Assembly (NCBI GenBank): GCA_022824305.1
Contig: JAJEAD010000054.1
Span: forward strand, 62,001 to 126,000
Reading direction: 5' to 3'
Length of the DNA stretch: 64,000 nucleotides
Source of the DNA: Gammaproteobacteria bacterium
GTDB taxonomy: Bacteria > Pseudomonadota > Gammaproteobacteria > HK1
Each line of letters opens with the position of its first letter. The first letter of the stretch is position 1. Position numbers and translations under genes: made by a program. Shown here one piece after another: positions 9,731 through 19,381 of the stretch. The notes beneath the pieces were generated by a model. The model did not search any database and was not told the DNA's origin. It worked only from the letters and a program-made list of their open reading frames with translations.

Positions 9731-11040
9731 CACGCCTCCTTCCCCGCGTCTTGCCGATGCTTCCAGTAGCGGGCGGAACCCAGCAGCAGGACCGCGAGCG
9801 CCAGGAACAGGAGCGCGCCGCCGACGTAGTCGCCGATCAGGTCCAGGTAGCGAATGAACGCGGTGAGCAGGATTACCACCACCCCCATGAAGAAGTAGTG
9901 GGAGATTCCCCCGATCGCCCCCCGGACGACGAGCCAGGTTCCGGCGACGATCAGCGCGACATTGTCGAGGACCTGGAACCAGATGGCGGCCTCCGCGCTC
10001 TCGGTGTGCACCACCGCCACCATGGCGGCAGCGGAGAGCGCGCACACCGCGAGCAGCGGGCGCAGCGTCCCGGTGCGAGCGCCCAGCCCGAGCGCGACCG
10101 CCATCAGCATCGCCACGATGGCCCACATGGCGGGCTGACTGCTCCAGTCGGATTCGATCAGATCCAGCCAGGGCTGCTCGAAGCTCAGGACGAAGAGGCC
10201 GAGAAGGGCGAAGCGCAGCGTCCAGAGCGCCAGCACCACGCCGTAGTCCTTCGCTCTCGAGTCGCGGAGCGAGTGCATCCAGTGACTGGCGGAGTAGGCG
10301 AGGATGAAGAGCGCAACGCTGACGAAGAAGTGCTCGGACGTGAGCTCCCCCCGAACCCATCCTTCCGTCCACAGCATGGAAAGCAGGGTTTCCGTCCAGA
10401 CGAAAAGGCTCACGACGCAAAGGAGAAAGAGCGGCACGCTCCGGCGGCCTCGCACCAGCACGTAGACCTCAGCGGCGATGAACACCGGGAACCAGACCGC
10501 GAAGAAGCCTGTCACGTACTCCAGGAAGAACCAGATCAGGGCCAGCGTTCCGCTGAAGAGCGTGAGCCAGGAGCTGCGCAGCAGCACCGCGAAGGGCAGG
10601 CTGCCGAGCGCCCACCAGAAAACGCCGTCCGGCATGTGTTCCCCGAGGTGGTAGGTCTGGGCGATCAGGATGATCGCCGCGCCGTAGAAGAGGTTCCCGA
10701 GCATGAAGAGTCCGATGCCCCGGGACCTTCCCGCGGAGAGAAAGTGCCGCAGGGCAAGCGCGTGGGTGCCCGCGGTCAGGGCGATCATTCCCGCCAGGCG
10801 CACTCCGCGGGGGATCGCTTCCCAGTTCGCTCCGATCACGGTGATGAGCGACAGACCGATGAACAGGAACCCGAGACCCGTGAGCACGCGGTAGCCGCCG
10901 GACCGGGCCCGAACCTCGTCGTAGTCGACGTCGTACAGGCGGCAGATCGCGCGGGCCTGCTCGACGCTCATCAGCTCCCGGTCGACCCAGGTCGACATCT
11001 CGCTCGCGAGGTCCTTCCTGAGCAGGCGTATGAGTCTCAA
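9730..11040 (-). CDS. DUF2157-family polytopic membrane protein
   Basis: A 436-residue integral membrane protein. A soluble N-terminal stretch of about 50 residues (LMSVEQARAICRLYDVDYDE) has the DUF2157-type helical look and is followed by a dozen or so hydrophobic segments. The family is widespread and uncharacterised. The reading starts with a TTG at 11040; the next in-frame ATG (10998) would remove 14 residues and has AGGAAGGAC upstream, so the exact start is unsure. It overlaps the GDYXXLXY gene, with which it forms an obvious two-gene unit. Confidence 0.85.
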   Translation of the reverse strand: MRLIRLLRKDLASEMSTWVDRELMSVEQARAICRLYDVDYDEVRARSGGYRVLTGLGFLFIGLSLITVIGANWEAIPRGVRLAGMIALTAGTHALALRHFLSAGRSRGIGLFMLGNLFYGAAIILIAQTYHLGEHMPDGVFWWALGSLPFAVLLRSSWLTLFSGTLALIWFFLEYVTGFFAVWFPVFIAAEVYVLVRGRRSVPLFLLCVVSLFVWTETLLSMLWTEGWVRGELTSEHFFVSVALFILAYSASHWMHSLRDSRAKDYGVVLALWTLRFALLGLFVLSFEQPWLDLIESDWSSQPAMWAIVAMLMAVALGLGARTGTLRPLLAVCALSAAAMVAVVHTESAEAAIWFQVLDNVALIVAGTWLVVRGAIGGISHYFFMGVVVILLTAFIRYLDLIGDYVGGALLFLALAVLLLGSARYWKHRQDAGKEA

Positions 11041-11264
11041 TGCCCGGTTCCCTTCACCGGCGGGGCGGCGGATCGGCGCGATTATCGCACCGTCGGGTGC
11101 GCCTCAGGTCGGCATGCTTGCCCGATTCGCGACGGCGGACGCGCGGAAACGGGACGCGGCGACAGCGCAACCCGAGTGCGGTCCCCGGGAGAGGTAAGCA
11201 GCGCGTGCCGGTGCGACGGAGCGCGCGACCCTGCGCTCCGCTCAGGGACCCGGACCGGTGGGGT

Positions 11265-11696
11265 TCAGGGCTCTGCCGGAGGATCGAGGGGCGGGCGGTC
11301 GAAGCGTGCGCGCAGGGCATTCATCGCGTCTATCACCCGCCGGTGACCGATGAGGCGCCGTTCCAGCCCCTGCTTGCCGGGAAAGTCCAGCAGCGCGATG
11401 CCGATGACGATAGTCAGGAGGCCCTGTCCGGGGAGGACCAGCATGAGGACGCCGGCTGCGACGATCGCGAGACCGAGCACGTTGCGCACGAGGGAGAGGG
11501 CGGTGGCGACTCCCGGCGACCGGACGCTCGGCGTCCGGCGCCGGACGTAGATGTCGCGGGGGAGCCGGCAGATGACGATGGGCACCGCGACCAGAGTGCC
11601 CACGAACATCGCGACCGACGCGGCGCCGAGCGCGAGGAGCAGGCCCTGGTTCGTCTGCCCCCATGCGAGCAGGGAGGCGGGGATCAGCGCTTCCAT
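11265..11696 (-). CDS. PGPGW-type small transmembrane protein
   Basis: A 143-residue membrane protein with two hydrophobic regions (about 18-45 and 68-105). The second contains LVLPGQGLLTIVIGIALLDFPGK, matching the putative transmembrane PGPGW family. Role unknown. It stands alone between the DUF2157 pair and cardiolipin synthase, all on the minus strand. Confidence 0.75.
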   Translation of the reverse strand: MEALIPASLLAWGQTNQGLLLALGAASVAMFVGTLVAVPIVICRLPRDIYVRRRTPSVRSPGVATALSLVRNVLGLAIVAAGVLMLVLPGQGLLTIVIGIALLDFPGKQGLERRLIGHRRVIDAMNALRARFDRPPLDPPAEP

Positions 11697-11879
11697 TCAG
11701 TCGAGCTCGGTCGGCCACGGGCGTTGGGGCTGCCATTGTGCCCGAGACTTGCGGCCGGGATTGTGGACTGGAGGTCAGGGCAGGTCAGTCCATGATGTCT
11801 GGAGACTGGTGCATCGAGCGCCGACGGGATCGTTTCCCCCGGCCTGCCGGCCCTCCCGAATGCCTGCAGGTGCGCCTCG

Positions 11880-13313
11880 CTACAGATAGGGCGAGAAGAG
11901 CCAGCTCGCGGCGTCGCGCAGGCGCACCGCAATGGGGCGTTGGCGCAGGGCCTCGGGCTCGACCGGCCGGGCGCGCGCCATGCGCCACTCCATCATCCGT
12001 CGGAGCTTGTCGCTGAGGCTGCGCTCGTAGACCTCCACGCAGAGCTCGAAGTTCAGCTTGAGCGAGCGCGGATCCAGGTTGGTCGAGCCCATGAGCACGT
12101 AGTAGTCGTCCACGAGCAGCAGCTTGGTGTGATCGAAGGGGGGCGGCTGCTCGTACAGGCGCACTCCGTGGGCGAGCAGACCGTCCATGATGTGCCGTGA
12201 CGCCCACGCAACCACCGGAGGATAGGTGCGGGAAGGCAGCAGCACGTCCACCTGCACGCCGCGAAGCGCCGCCTGCGACAACGCCGCCTGCATCGTCTCG
12301 GGGGGCAGGAAGTAGGGGGTCGCGACCAGAATGCGCGCTCGCGCCGCGGCGATGGCGCCGAGGATCGTCGTGGTCATCCGGTCCAGCTCCTCGTTGGGTC
12401 CGTCGACGATGCTGCGGCAGATCCCGCTGCCGGCCCTTTCGGCGACGAACCCGTCCCTGGTCGCGGGAAACGTGGTGTCGCCGGTGCAGAAGGCCCAGTC
12501 CTCGAGGAACACGTGCTCGAGCTGCGCGACCACCGGGCCTTCGAGCCGGAAGTGCAGGTCCGAGACCCGGTATCCGCGCGGGCGTTCGTTGAGATAGCGG
12601 TCACCGATGTTCATGCCGCCGGTGAATCCGATGCGATGGTCCACGACCAGCACTTTGCGGTGGTTGCGCAGGTTGATGTAGATCGCGGGGGGCAGCAGCC
12701 GCGGCGGCAGGAAGCGCGTATGCCGCACCCCCTTTTGCCGGAGGACCCTGCTCGCATGCGGCCAGGCGTAGTACTCGCCGACCCCGTCGACGATTACCCG
12801 CACATCCACATCGCGCTGCCGGGCCCGATCGAGCGCGTCGAAGAAGGCGTGTCCGGTGGCGTCGGTCTGAAAGAGGTAGCTCTGAAGCAGAACGCACTCG
12901 CACGCCGCGTCGATGGCGGAGAGCATCGCCGGGTAGGCCTGCTCGCCGTTGAACAGGGGAACGACCTGGTTGCCCTCGAGCAGCGGTCGCCGGGTCACCG
13001 CTTCCGACACGCGGGCGATGCCCTGGAACTCGTCCTGGAGCCCCTCGAGGGGCACCCGGGCCTCGGACTCAGCTCGATCGCGGCTCCCGTCCACGTCGAG
13101 ATGCATGACCCGCCCGGATTCGAGCTTCCGCGCCCGGGTGGGGATCCGGTTGACGCCGAAGAGCAGGTACAGGACCGGCCCCGCGAGGGGAAAGAAGAGG
13201 CATACCGCAATCCAGCCGAACGCGGCGCGCGGGTCGCGCTTGCTGAGGAGCACGTGCCCGGAAGTCGCGATGGCCACGATCGTGGCGAAGGCCCCGACGA
13301 GCAGGGCGATCAC
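11880..13313 (-). CDS. cls: Cardiolipin synthase
   Basis: A 477-residue phospholipase-D-superfamily enzyme that joins two phosphatidylglycerols into cardiolipin at the inner membrane. Two N-terminal membrane segments (about 1-20 and 33-53, with RDPRAAFGWIAVCLFFPLAGPVLY between and within) precede two HKD catalytic motifs: HRKVLVVDHRIGFTGGMN and HTKLLLVDDYYVLMGSTN. The length is normal for ClsA-type enzymes. The start is a GTG at 13313. Confidence 0.92.
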   Translation of the reverse strand: MIALLVGAFATIVAIATSGHVLLSKRDPRAAFGWIAVCLFFPLAGPVLYLLFGVNRIPTRARKLESGRVMHLDVDGSRDRAESEARVPLEGLQDEFQGIARVSEAVTRRPLLEGNQVVPLFNGEQAYPAMLSAIDAACECVLLQSYLFQTDATGHAFFDALDRARQRDVDVRVIVDGVGEYYAWPHASRVLRQKGVRHTRFLPPRLLPPAIYINLRNHRKVLVVDHRIGFTGGMNIGDRYLNERPRGYRVSDLHFRLEGPVVAQLEHVFLEDWAFCTGDTTFPATRDGFVAERAGSGICRSIVDGPNEELDRMTTTILGAIAAARARILVATPYFLPPETMQAALSQAALRGVQVDVLLPSRTYPPVVAWASRHIMDGLLAHGVRLYEQPPPFDHTKLLLVDDYYVLMGSTNLDPRSLKLNFELCVEVYERSLSDKLRRMMEWRMARARPVEPEALRQRPIAVRLRDAASWLFSPYL

Positions 13314-13465
13314 GTGCGGGGCTCCGATGCCGTGAAGCGCAGCGACAGAGGGTGGACTTGCAACGACGAGGCCCGCAGGCGAAGGCGACCCGCGATCATC
13401 AGTTGCGATAGTTCCCGCGGCAAGCCCCGGCGCCCCGCCGCCCGTGCCGGGGAGGCAGCTCGCGT

Positions 13466-14173
13466 TCAGCCGGGGGCGTCGCCGAGGTAGGCGCGCAGCT
13501 CGGTCGAGCGCGAGGCGCCGAGAACGTCCTCGGTCGTTCCCGATACCAGGATCTCTCCTCCATGCACGAAGACGGTGCGCTCCGCGATGTGCCGGGCATC
13601 GTCAGGGTGATGACTGACCATCAGCACCGCGAGCCCGCGATCACGCCGGAGGCGATCCAGCAGATCGAGCATTTCCTGCCGCAGCGCCGGACCGAGCGCG
13701 GCGAAGGGCTCGTCCAGAAGGAGCACCGGGCGGCGGCGCACCAGGGCGCGGGCCAGCGCCACCCGCTGCCGCTGGCCTCCGGACAGCTGTCCCGGCCGCC
13801 TCCGCTCGAGTCCGGCGAGACCGACCCGCTCCAGGGCCCCCGCGATCTCGGCGTGGTCCTCGGGCCTCAGGCGAAGCGCCGGGTGCAGTCCAAGGCCCAC
13901 GTTGGCGGCGACATCGAGGTGAGGAAACAGGTTGTGTTCCTGGAAGACGATGCTCACCGGTCGCGATACCGGCTCGAGCGCGGTGACGTCCCGGCCATCG
14001 ATCAGGACGCGGCCCGACTCGGCGACCTCGAATCCGGCGATCAGGGCGAGCAGGGTGCTCTTGCCCGCACCGCTCGGACCAATCACCGCGACGCACTCTC
14101 CGGCCGACACGTCGAGCGAGAAGCGCAGGCGCATTCCCCCGAGGCGTGCGGCCAGGGCATCGACCCGCAACAT
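13466..14173 (-). CDS. thiQ: Thiamine ABC transporter ATP-binding protein
   Basis: A 235-residue ABC ATPase with Walker A GPSGAGKST, signature LSGGQRQRVALARAL, Walker B VLLLDEPFAAL and the switch histidine in VSHHPDDA. It is the third gene of thiB-thiP-thiQ. Its ATG overlaps the thiP stop (TGATG). The D-loop reads AALGPALR, where most transporters have an Asp after the Leu; ThiQ proteins vary here, so I do not take this as inactivation. It powers uptake of thiamine or its phosphates. Confidence 0.9.
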   Translation of the reverse strand: MLRVDALAARLGGMRLRFSLDVSAGECVAVIGPSGAGKSTLLALIAGFEVAESGRVLIDGRDVTALEPVSRPVSIVFQEHNLFPHLDVAANVGLGLHPALRLRPEDHAEIAGALERVGLAGLERRRPGQLSGGQRQRVALARALVRRRPVLLLDEPFAALGPALRQEMLDLLDRLRRDRGLAVLMVSHHPDDARHIAERTVFVHGGEILVSGTTEDVLGASRSTELRAYLGDAPG

Positions 14174-15756
14174 CAGGAGCGTCCCCCCACCGCGCGCTCG
14201 ATCGTGGCGAAGATGCCGAGACACATCACGATGAGCAGGAGGGCGATGACCGCGGCTTCGTCCATCCGGTAGCTCGCCATCTTCTGGTACAGGAGAAGGG
14301 GGAGGGTGGCATTGTCCCGGGTGCCGAACAGGGCGATCACGCCAAGGTCGCCGACGGAGAGCGCCGCGCACAGCCCGAGCGCAAGACCGAGCGGGCGGCG
14401 CAGCAGCCGTGCCTCGACCAGGCGCAGCCGCGACAGGCCACGCAGCCCGAGGTTCTCGCTCAGGCGCTCGTAGCGGGCCGACATCTGCCGGTGCAAGGGT
14501 CCGAGCACGCGCAGCACGTAGGGCACGCCCATCAGGGCGTTCACCAGCACGACCAGCGGAGGCCCGGCGGCGTAGACGTCCACGTGGGGTGACAACAGGA
14601 TGAAGAAGCCGGTGCCGAGCACGATGGGCGGCACGACGATGACGAGCGATCCCGAGAGCTCGACGCCGTCCGCCCACCCCGGCCGCGCGTGCGCGAGGCG
14701 CAGGCGAGCGCACATTCCGAGCAGGCTCCACCCGATTGCGAGCGCGAGCGGCGCGGCGCAGAGCGCGATGACGAGGCTGCGCAACGCGCAGGACCAGAAG
14801 AGATCATCGCTCAGCACCTTGCCGACCGGTCCGGCTACTCCGGACACGGCAACCGCGGCGAGCGGAAGGGCGACGAACACCGTGATCGCGCCGATGAGCA
14901 GCAGGTCCGCGCCGCGCCCGAGCCACCCTTTGAGGTCCGGGCGCGCGTGCGCGCGTCCGGGAGTGATCTCGCTCGGCATCGCCATCACGAAACGCTGGCC
15001 CAGGCCGACGAGCAGCGCGCAGCTCAGCAGCTCGAGCAGAGCGAGGAACACCGCCCGGCCCGGGTCGAAGTCGAAGCGCAGCGCCTGGTAGATCGCCACC
15101 TCCACCGTGCTCGCCGCCGGTCCGCCCCCCAGGGTGAGCACCACCGCGAAGCTCGTGAAACAGAGCATGAAGACCAGGCCCGCAACCCCCGGCAGGGCCT
15201 GACGCAGCAAGGGCCACTCGATGAGCCGCCAGATGGCGCCGGATCGCATGCCGAGCTGCGCGACGAGGCGCCAGGTCTCGCCCGGCACCGCCGACCACAG
15301 CGGCAGGAGGAGGCGGACCGCCAGCGGCAGGTTGAAGAACACGTGCGCGATGAGGATGCCCGAGAGCCCGTAGAGGCCCTCCCAGCGCGGCGCTCCAAGA
15401 AAGCTCACGAAGTCGTTGAGCCACCCCGAGCGCCCGTAGACGGCCACGATCCCGAAGACCGCGACGATGCTCGGCACCACCAGGGGCAGGCTCACCAGCT
15501 TCAGCAGCCACGAGCGCCCCGGCAGGTCCTCGCGCCGGGCGAGCGCCCGCGCCACCGGAATCGCGAGGCCGGTGCTGAGCGCGGCGGAGAGCAGCGCCTG
15601 CCAGAACGTGAAGACGACCACCCGCCGAAGGTAGAGATCGTCGGCGAGCCCTCCGAGCTCGATGCTCGGCGCGGCGGAGACCAGTGCGCCGAGCGCGCCG
15701 GCGATGACGCTCGCGAGCAGCAGCAGCGCGAGCGCCCCCGGCCAGAGTCTTCGCAT
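14173..15756 (-). CDS. thiP: Thiamine ABC transporter permease
   Basis: A 527-residue permease with two homologous halves of about six membrane helices each, the fused-permease design of ThiP and FbpB-type iron transporters. EAA-like cytoplasmic loops are visible in each half (for example LVAQLGMRSGAIWRLIEWPLL and LSENLGLRGLSRLRLVEARLL). The ATG at 15756 overlaps the thiB stop; a TTG one codon upstream is an alternative. Its thiamine assignment rests on the thiB partner and the TPP riboswitch at the head of the unit. Confidence 0.9.
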   Translation of the reverse strand: MRRLWPGALALLLLASVIAGALGALVSAAPSIELGGLADDLYLRRVVVFTFWQALLSAALSTGLAIPVARALARREDLPGRSWLLKLVSLPLVVPSIVAVFGIVAVYGRSGWLNDFVSFLGAPRWEGLYGLSGILIAHVFFNLPLAVRLLLPLWSAVPGETWRLVAQLGMRSGAIWRLIEWPLLRQALPGVAGLVFMLCFTSFAVVLTLGGGPAASTVEVAIYQALRFDFDPGRAVFLALLELLSCALLVGLGQRFVMAMPSEITPGRAHARPDLKGWLGRGADLLLIGAITVFVALPLAAVAVSGVAGPVGKVLSDDLFWSCALRSLVIALCAAPLALAIGWSLLGMCARLRLAHARPGWADGVELSGSLVIVVPPIVLGTGFFILLSPHVDVYAAGPPLVVLVNALMGVPYVLRVLGPLHRQMSARYERLSENLGLRGLSRLRLVEARLLRRPLGLALGLCAALSVGDLGVIALFGTRDNATLPLLLYQKMASYRMDEAAVIALLLIVMCLGIFATIERAVGGRS

Positions 15757-16748
15757 CAACGACTCATGGCTTGCAGCCAGTCATCGATCCACTGCTGGCG
15801 GTGATCGAACACCTCCCGGGATGCGAAGGAGAGAGTCTGCTCCGGAGCGAGCGGCTGCGAGAACCCTTCCGGGAGACCGCCGCTCAGAGCGATGACCGGG
15901 AACATCCAGTTGCCGGTAGGTATGTGCTGCTGGAAGCCCTCGCTCACCACGAAGGCGAGGAAACGGTCGGCAAGCTCGGGGTTCGGGGCGCCGCGGAGCT
16001 TTGCCGCGACCTCCACCTGGAGGTAGTGGCCTTCCTCGAACACCGCCGCCTCGTAGCGGTCGTCGTCCTCGGCGATGCGGTGATAGGCGGGGGAGGTGGT
16101 GTAGCTGAGGACGAGCGGCGCCTCGCCCTCGAGGAAGAGTCCGTAAGCCTCGCTCCAGCCCTTGGTGACGGTGAGGATCCGGGGTTGGAGCGCGTGCCAC
16201 GCGTCCCCCGCCCCGTCGCCGTAGAGCTTGCGCAGCCAGAGCAGCAGCCCGAGGCCGGGAGTGCTGGTTCGCGGGTCCTGCACGATGATCTTCCGGGACT
16301 CCGGCGCGCTCACCAGCGCTTCGAGGCTCGCCGGCGGGCTCTCCAGGTTTTCCCGGTTGTACACGAAGGCGAACCAGCCGTAGTCGAAGGGAACGAAGGT
16401 CGGGTCTTCCCACGCCACCGGAAGCTGCAGATGGGAGAGATCCACGCCGTGCGGGGCAAGCAGACCGGTCGCCTCCGCCTCCGCCGTCAGGTTGGTGTCG
16501 AGACCGAGCACGATGTCGGCCTTGGAGCGCTCACCCTCCAGGCGAAGCCGGGTCAGGAGCGAGACGCCGTCGTCCAATCCGACGAACTCCATGTCGCAGC
16601 CGCATTCTGCCTCGAAGGACTGCTCGATGGCCGGCCCCGGCCCCCAGTCCGCGGTGAACGAGCTGTACGTGTACACGGTGAGCGCCGAAGCCTCGATCGC
16701 GAACGCCGAGATCGCGGCGAGCGCGAGAGACTTGCCGGTGATTCGCAT
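15756..16748 (-). CDS. thiB: Thiamine ABC transporter substrate-binding protein
   Basis: A 330-residue periplasmic binding protein with a cleavable signal peptide (about residues 1-22, ending EASA). The mature protein begins LTVYTYSSFTADWGPGPAI, which is highly characteristic of ThiB/TbpA. Other typical segments are GLDTNLTAEAEATGL, PFDYGWFAFVYN and PRTSTPGLGLLLWL. The start ATG at 16748 has a strong AGGAGG. It is the first gene after the TPP riboswitch and overlaps thiP. Confidence 0.92.
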   Translation of the reverse strand: MRITGKSLALAAISAFAIEASALTVYTYSSFTADWGPGPAIEQSFEAECGCDMEFVGLDDGVSLLTRLRLEGERSKADIVLGLDTNLTAEAEATGLLAPHGVDLSHLQLPVAWEDPTFVPFDYGWFAFVYNRENLESPPASLEALVSAPESRKIIVQDPRTSTPGLGLLLWLRKLYGDGAGDAWHALQPRILTVTKGWSEAYGLFLEGEAPLVLSYTTSPAYHRIAEDDDRYEAAVFEEGHYLQVEVAAKLRGAPNPELADRFLAFVVSEGFQQHIPTGNWMFPVIALSGGLPEGFSQPLAPEQTLSFASREVFDHRQQWIDDWLQAMSR

Positions 16749-16804
16749 GGTTTCCTCCTTTCGGTCCTTGGGGGAGTGCCGGAAGGGGAAACGCAGGGTC
16801 ACTC

Positions 16805-16890
16805 TCTTATCCCTCCGCCGGCATTATCCGGATCAGGTTCATCGGGTTGGAGCTTCGCAGCCCCTCTCAGCCGGCGCACCGGCACCCCGT
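16805..16890 (-). promoter_or_regulatory. TPP riboswitch (THI-box) upstream of thiBPQ
   Basis: Read on the minus strand, the stretch begins GGGGTGCC and runs through GGCTGAGAGGGG to the signature AACCTGATCCGGATAATGCC, GGCGGAGGGAT. These are the two conserved halves of the thiamine pyrophosphate aptamer. It ends about 57 bases before the thiB start. The expected behaviour is repression of the thiamine transporter when TPP is plentiful. Placement so close to the ribosome binding site fits translational control, but that is inference. Confidence 0.93.
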
Positions 16891-17210
16891 CGAGTAGCGC
16901 CAAGCAGTGTAGTGCAACTCCGGGCAAAGGCAAGCCCGAGGCTCTGCGCTTCCAGGGCCGCCACGAACTGAGGACACCGAAGGTTCCGGCAAGGCCGAAG
17001 GGTCCGATGCGAATTGCCGCTCCCGCGTCGGCGTGGGTACTGGTCTCGCGGGACTCGACGCATCCCGGCCCGCGGAGCAGTTGCCGTCACTCCCCCGGCG
17101 GGAGGGCACCCGCACGCGGTACCCGCGGCGGTTCGCCAGCCCTTCGGAACGCGGTTCGGACCGGATGCAAAGCCCGTGCCGCCGTCGGAGCCTTGAGTGA
17201 GAAACTGCGC
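16891..17210. other. Non-coding stretch between surE and the TPP riboswitch
   Basis: The roughly 320 bases follow the surE stop on the minus strand and should contain the thiBPQ promoter. A small inverted repeat CTCCC/GGGAG at 17090-17104 could end the surE transcript but has no T tract. No gene was seen. Confidence 0.45.
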
Positions 17211-18014
17211 CTAGAGCGCCGCCGCCTCCAGGGGCAACGCATCGGGCAGATGCGCCCGCATGGCGGCGAGATCCGCGTGCCGGGTCTGGTCCAGGCTGAG
17301 CGGCGTCACCGTGACGTAGCCCCGCATCGCGAGGTCCAGATCGCAATCCGCTTCGTTCGGCTCGTCTTCCCGGATGGTGTAGATGTGAAAGACCCGCCGC
17401 CCCCGGTCGGAAGGCTTCTCTTCGATCGACATCGGCCCCTCGCGCCAGCCGCTGTGCGTGACCTCGAGTCCCGCTGCCGACTCTCCGTTGACCAGGGCGG
17501 GAAAGTTCACGTTCAACACCCGGCGTGGAGAGCGGAGCGCGTCGAAGAGGCGGGGCAGCAGTTGCGCGGTCAGACCCTCCGCGCAGGCCCAGCGATCGGA
17601 AGCGCTGCCCCCGGCATGCCTCTGGCTGAAGGCGATGGCGGGCACGCCCCGTTCCGCCGCCTCGAAGCAGGCACCGATGGTGCCGGAGCTGCCGATGTCG
17701 TTGGCGAGGTTGGAACCGGCGTTTATCCCGCTGAGCACGAGGTCGACGCCGCGCCCGTCGAGCAGTCCGCTGAGGGCGATAAGCACGCAGTCCGCGGGGG
17801 TGCCGTGAACCGCGAAACGCCGCTCGCCCCGAGGCTCGACCTCCACGTCCTGCCGCCAGCTCAGCGCGCGACCGCGCCCGCTCTGGTTCGCGGCCGGCGC
17901 GACCACCCACACGTCATCGCAGCACTGCCGGGCGGCACGCTCCAGGATCGACAGTCCATGGGCGTCGATTCCGTCGTCGTTGACGACGACGATCCGGCGT
18001 TCTCGAATGCTCAT
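17211..18014 (-). CDS. surE: 5'/3'-nucleotidase SurE
   Basis: A 267-residue SurE-family metal-dependent nucleotidase/phosphatase. The N-terminal metal site is VVVNDDGIDAHG. The conserved serine/asparagine loop is ANQSGRGRALSW, and VLSGINAGSNLANDIGSSGT carries the remaining ligand Asn. The family dephosphorylates nucleoside monophosphates and short polyphosphates and is linked to stationary-phase survival. It is not next to pcm or rpoS here, as it often is in Gammaproteobacteria. Confidence 0.93.
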   Translation of the reverse strand: MSIRERRIVVVNDDGIDAHGLSILERAARQCCDDVWVVAPAANQSGRGRALSWRQDVEVEPRGERRFAVHGTPADCVLIALSGLLDGRGVDLVLSGINAGSNLANDIGSSGTIGACFEAAERGVPAIAFSQRHAGGSASDRWACAEGLTAQLLPRLFDALRSPRRVLNVNFPALVNGESAAGLEVTHSGWREGPMSIEEKPSDRGRRVFHIYTIREDEPNEADCDLDLAMRGYVTVTPLSLDQTRHADLAAMRAHLPDALPLEAAAL

Positions 18015-18109
18015 CGCGTGCCCAGGCGTCTCCGACTCGACCGGGAGCGGACTCTACACGCAAAGTCCGTCAGGATCTCGCGCGGGAGCCGCGGAGCGAG
18101 GCAGACGCC

Positions 18110-18952
18110 TCAGTGCGACATGAACACGGGAATGGTCATGCTCTCCATGAGGTCCCGCGTGACTCCGCCCAGCCACAGTTCCCGCAAGCGCGCGTGGCCG
18201 TACGCACCGATCACGAGGAGGTCGATCCCTTCGTCCGCGCTCACGTTGAGCAGCTCCGCCGCTACCGAGACGGCCTTGGCATCACGCCGCCACACTTCCA
18301 CGTTCACGCCATGGCGGGCAAGGTGCCGGGCTATGTCGGCTCCGGGCAATTCCCCGTGCGGGCTGTTCGGGCGGGACGAATCGGGATTCACGGCGAGCAC
18401 CACCACTCGCTGTGCCCTCTCGAGTATGGGCATCGCATCGGCCAGTGCGCGCGCGGCTTCGCGACCGCCGTTCCACGCCACCAGCACGCGATTGCCGACC
18501 TCGCGAGCGGTCCCGATGTAGGGGATGACGATCACGGGACGTCCACTCGCGAGCACGACGTGCTCGGCAAGGTCCCGGCTGGTTCCGTAGGCGCCGACAT
18601 CCGGAGGGTTCTGCCCGATGATCGTGAGGTCGGCATGGCGGCCGACGGTCGAAACCGCGCTTACCGGGTCCGTGGCCGCCGCATGCCACTCGTGAAGGAT
18701 TCCGGAGGGTTTCAGCAAGCGCTCGAACCTCTCCCTGACCCGCGCCCGGACCTCCTGTTCCAGGCGATGCTCGCGCGCGACGATTTCCTTTGGAAGCTCC
18801 ACTTCCGCGAATCGGGAGAGATCGAGAGGCCGGTAGTACAGGACTCCGATGACGTGGGCATCGTGGACGGCCGCGAGATGCATGGCCACGTTCACCCGTG
18901 CCTCGCATTCCGGAGTGTCATCCGTCACCACGACGATGTCCTTGTAGCTCAT
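18110..18952 (-). CDS. Tandem universal stress protein
   Basis: A 280-residue protein made of two UspA-type domains. The first spans about 1-145 and the second about 148-280, the latter with LLVIGAYGHARLRELWLGGVTRDLM, which matches the ATP-binding G-2x-G-9x-G-(S/T) motif of the family, though the final hydroxyl residue is shifted. The first domain has IIGQNPPDVGAYGT in the matching place and is probably degenerate. Such proteins bind ATP or act as stress modulators. CAGGAA lies eight bases before the ATG. Confidence 0.85.
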   Translation of the reverse strand: MSYKDIVVVTDDTPECEARVNVAMHLAAVHDAHVIGVLYYRPLDLSRFAEVELPKEIVAREHRLEQEVRARVRERFERLLKPSGILHEWHAAATDPVSAVSTVGRHADLTIIGQNPPDVGAYGTSRDLAEHVVLASGRPVIVIPYIGTAREVGNRVLVAWNGGREAARALADAMPILERAQRVVVLAVNPDSSRPNSPHGELPGADIARHLARHGVNVEVWRRDAKAVSVAAELLNVSADEGIDLLVIGAYGHARLRELWLGGVTRDLMESMTIPVFMSH

Positions 18953-19381
18953 GATGTGTTCCTGCCTGGGGTTTCAATTGCCTGCGCGGCGCACTGGCGC
19001 ATCGGGATCGGCCACCCGGAGCCGAGCGCGGAATGGGGAGGTCGAAGCACGATTCCAGGCCGGACAGGAGAGCGTCCCGGGGAATCACGAACGCCGATGC
19101 CGGGCCTTCGGATGGGCGATCACCCCGGCTCTCACCTGCGCTGTCTCACCTTCAGCTTCCCGGACGCCATGAGCGCGTGGTGTAGTGATATCGCCTCGGC
19201 GCTCGGGCCGAGCCTCGACACTGATGTCGCGCGAGAGTGTAATGCGGCGATGCGACCACGCAAGCCCTCGCATTGCGCGCCCGCACCTCCATCCGGAATC
19301 CGACTCTTGGCCGATCCCGAGGGAACGGACATGCGTCGACCCGGCATCGGACGCCTCGGCTCTTCGTGATCAGGCCTTGCG
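18953..19381. other. Divergent intergenic region, usp / acyl-CoA ligase
   Basis: The 429 bases hold no convincing gene, tRNA or repeat. Promoters of both flanking genes are expected here. No clear ribosome binding site precedes the downstream TTG. Confidence 0.45.

Noticed and set aside
15771..18521. A 916-codon open frame on the plus strand
   Set aside because: It is antisense to thiB, the TPP riboswitch, surE and the usp gene, all of which are well supported on the minus strand.
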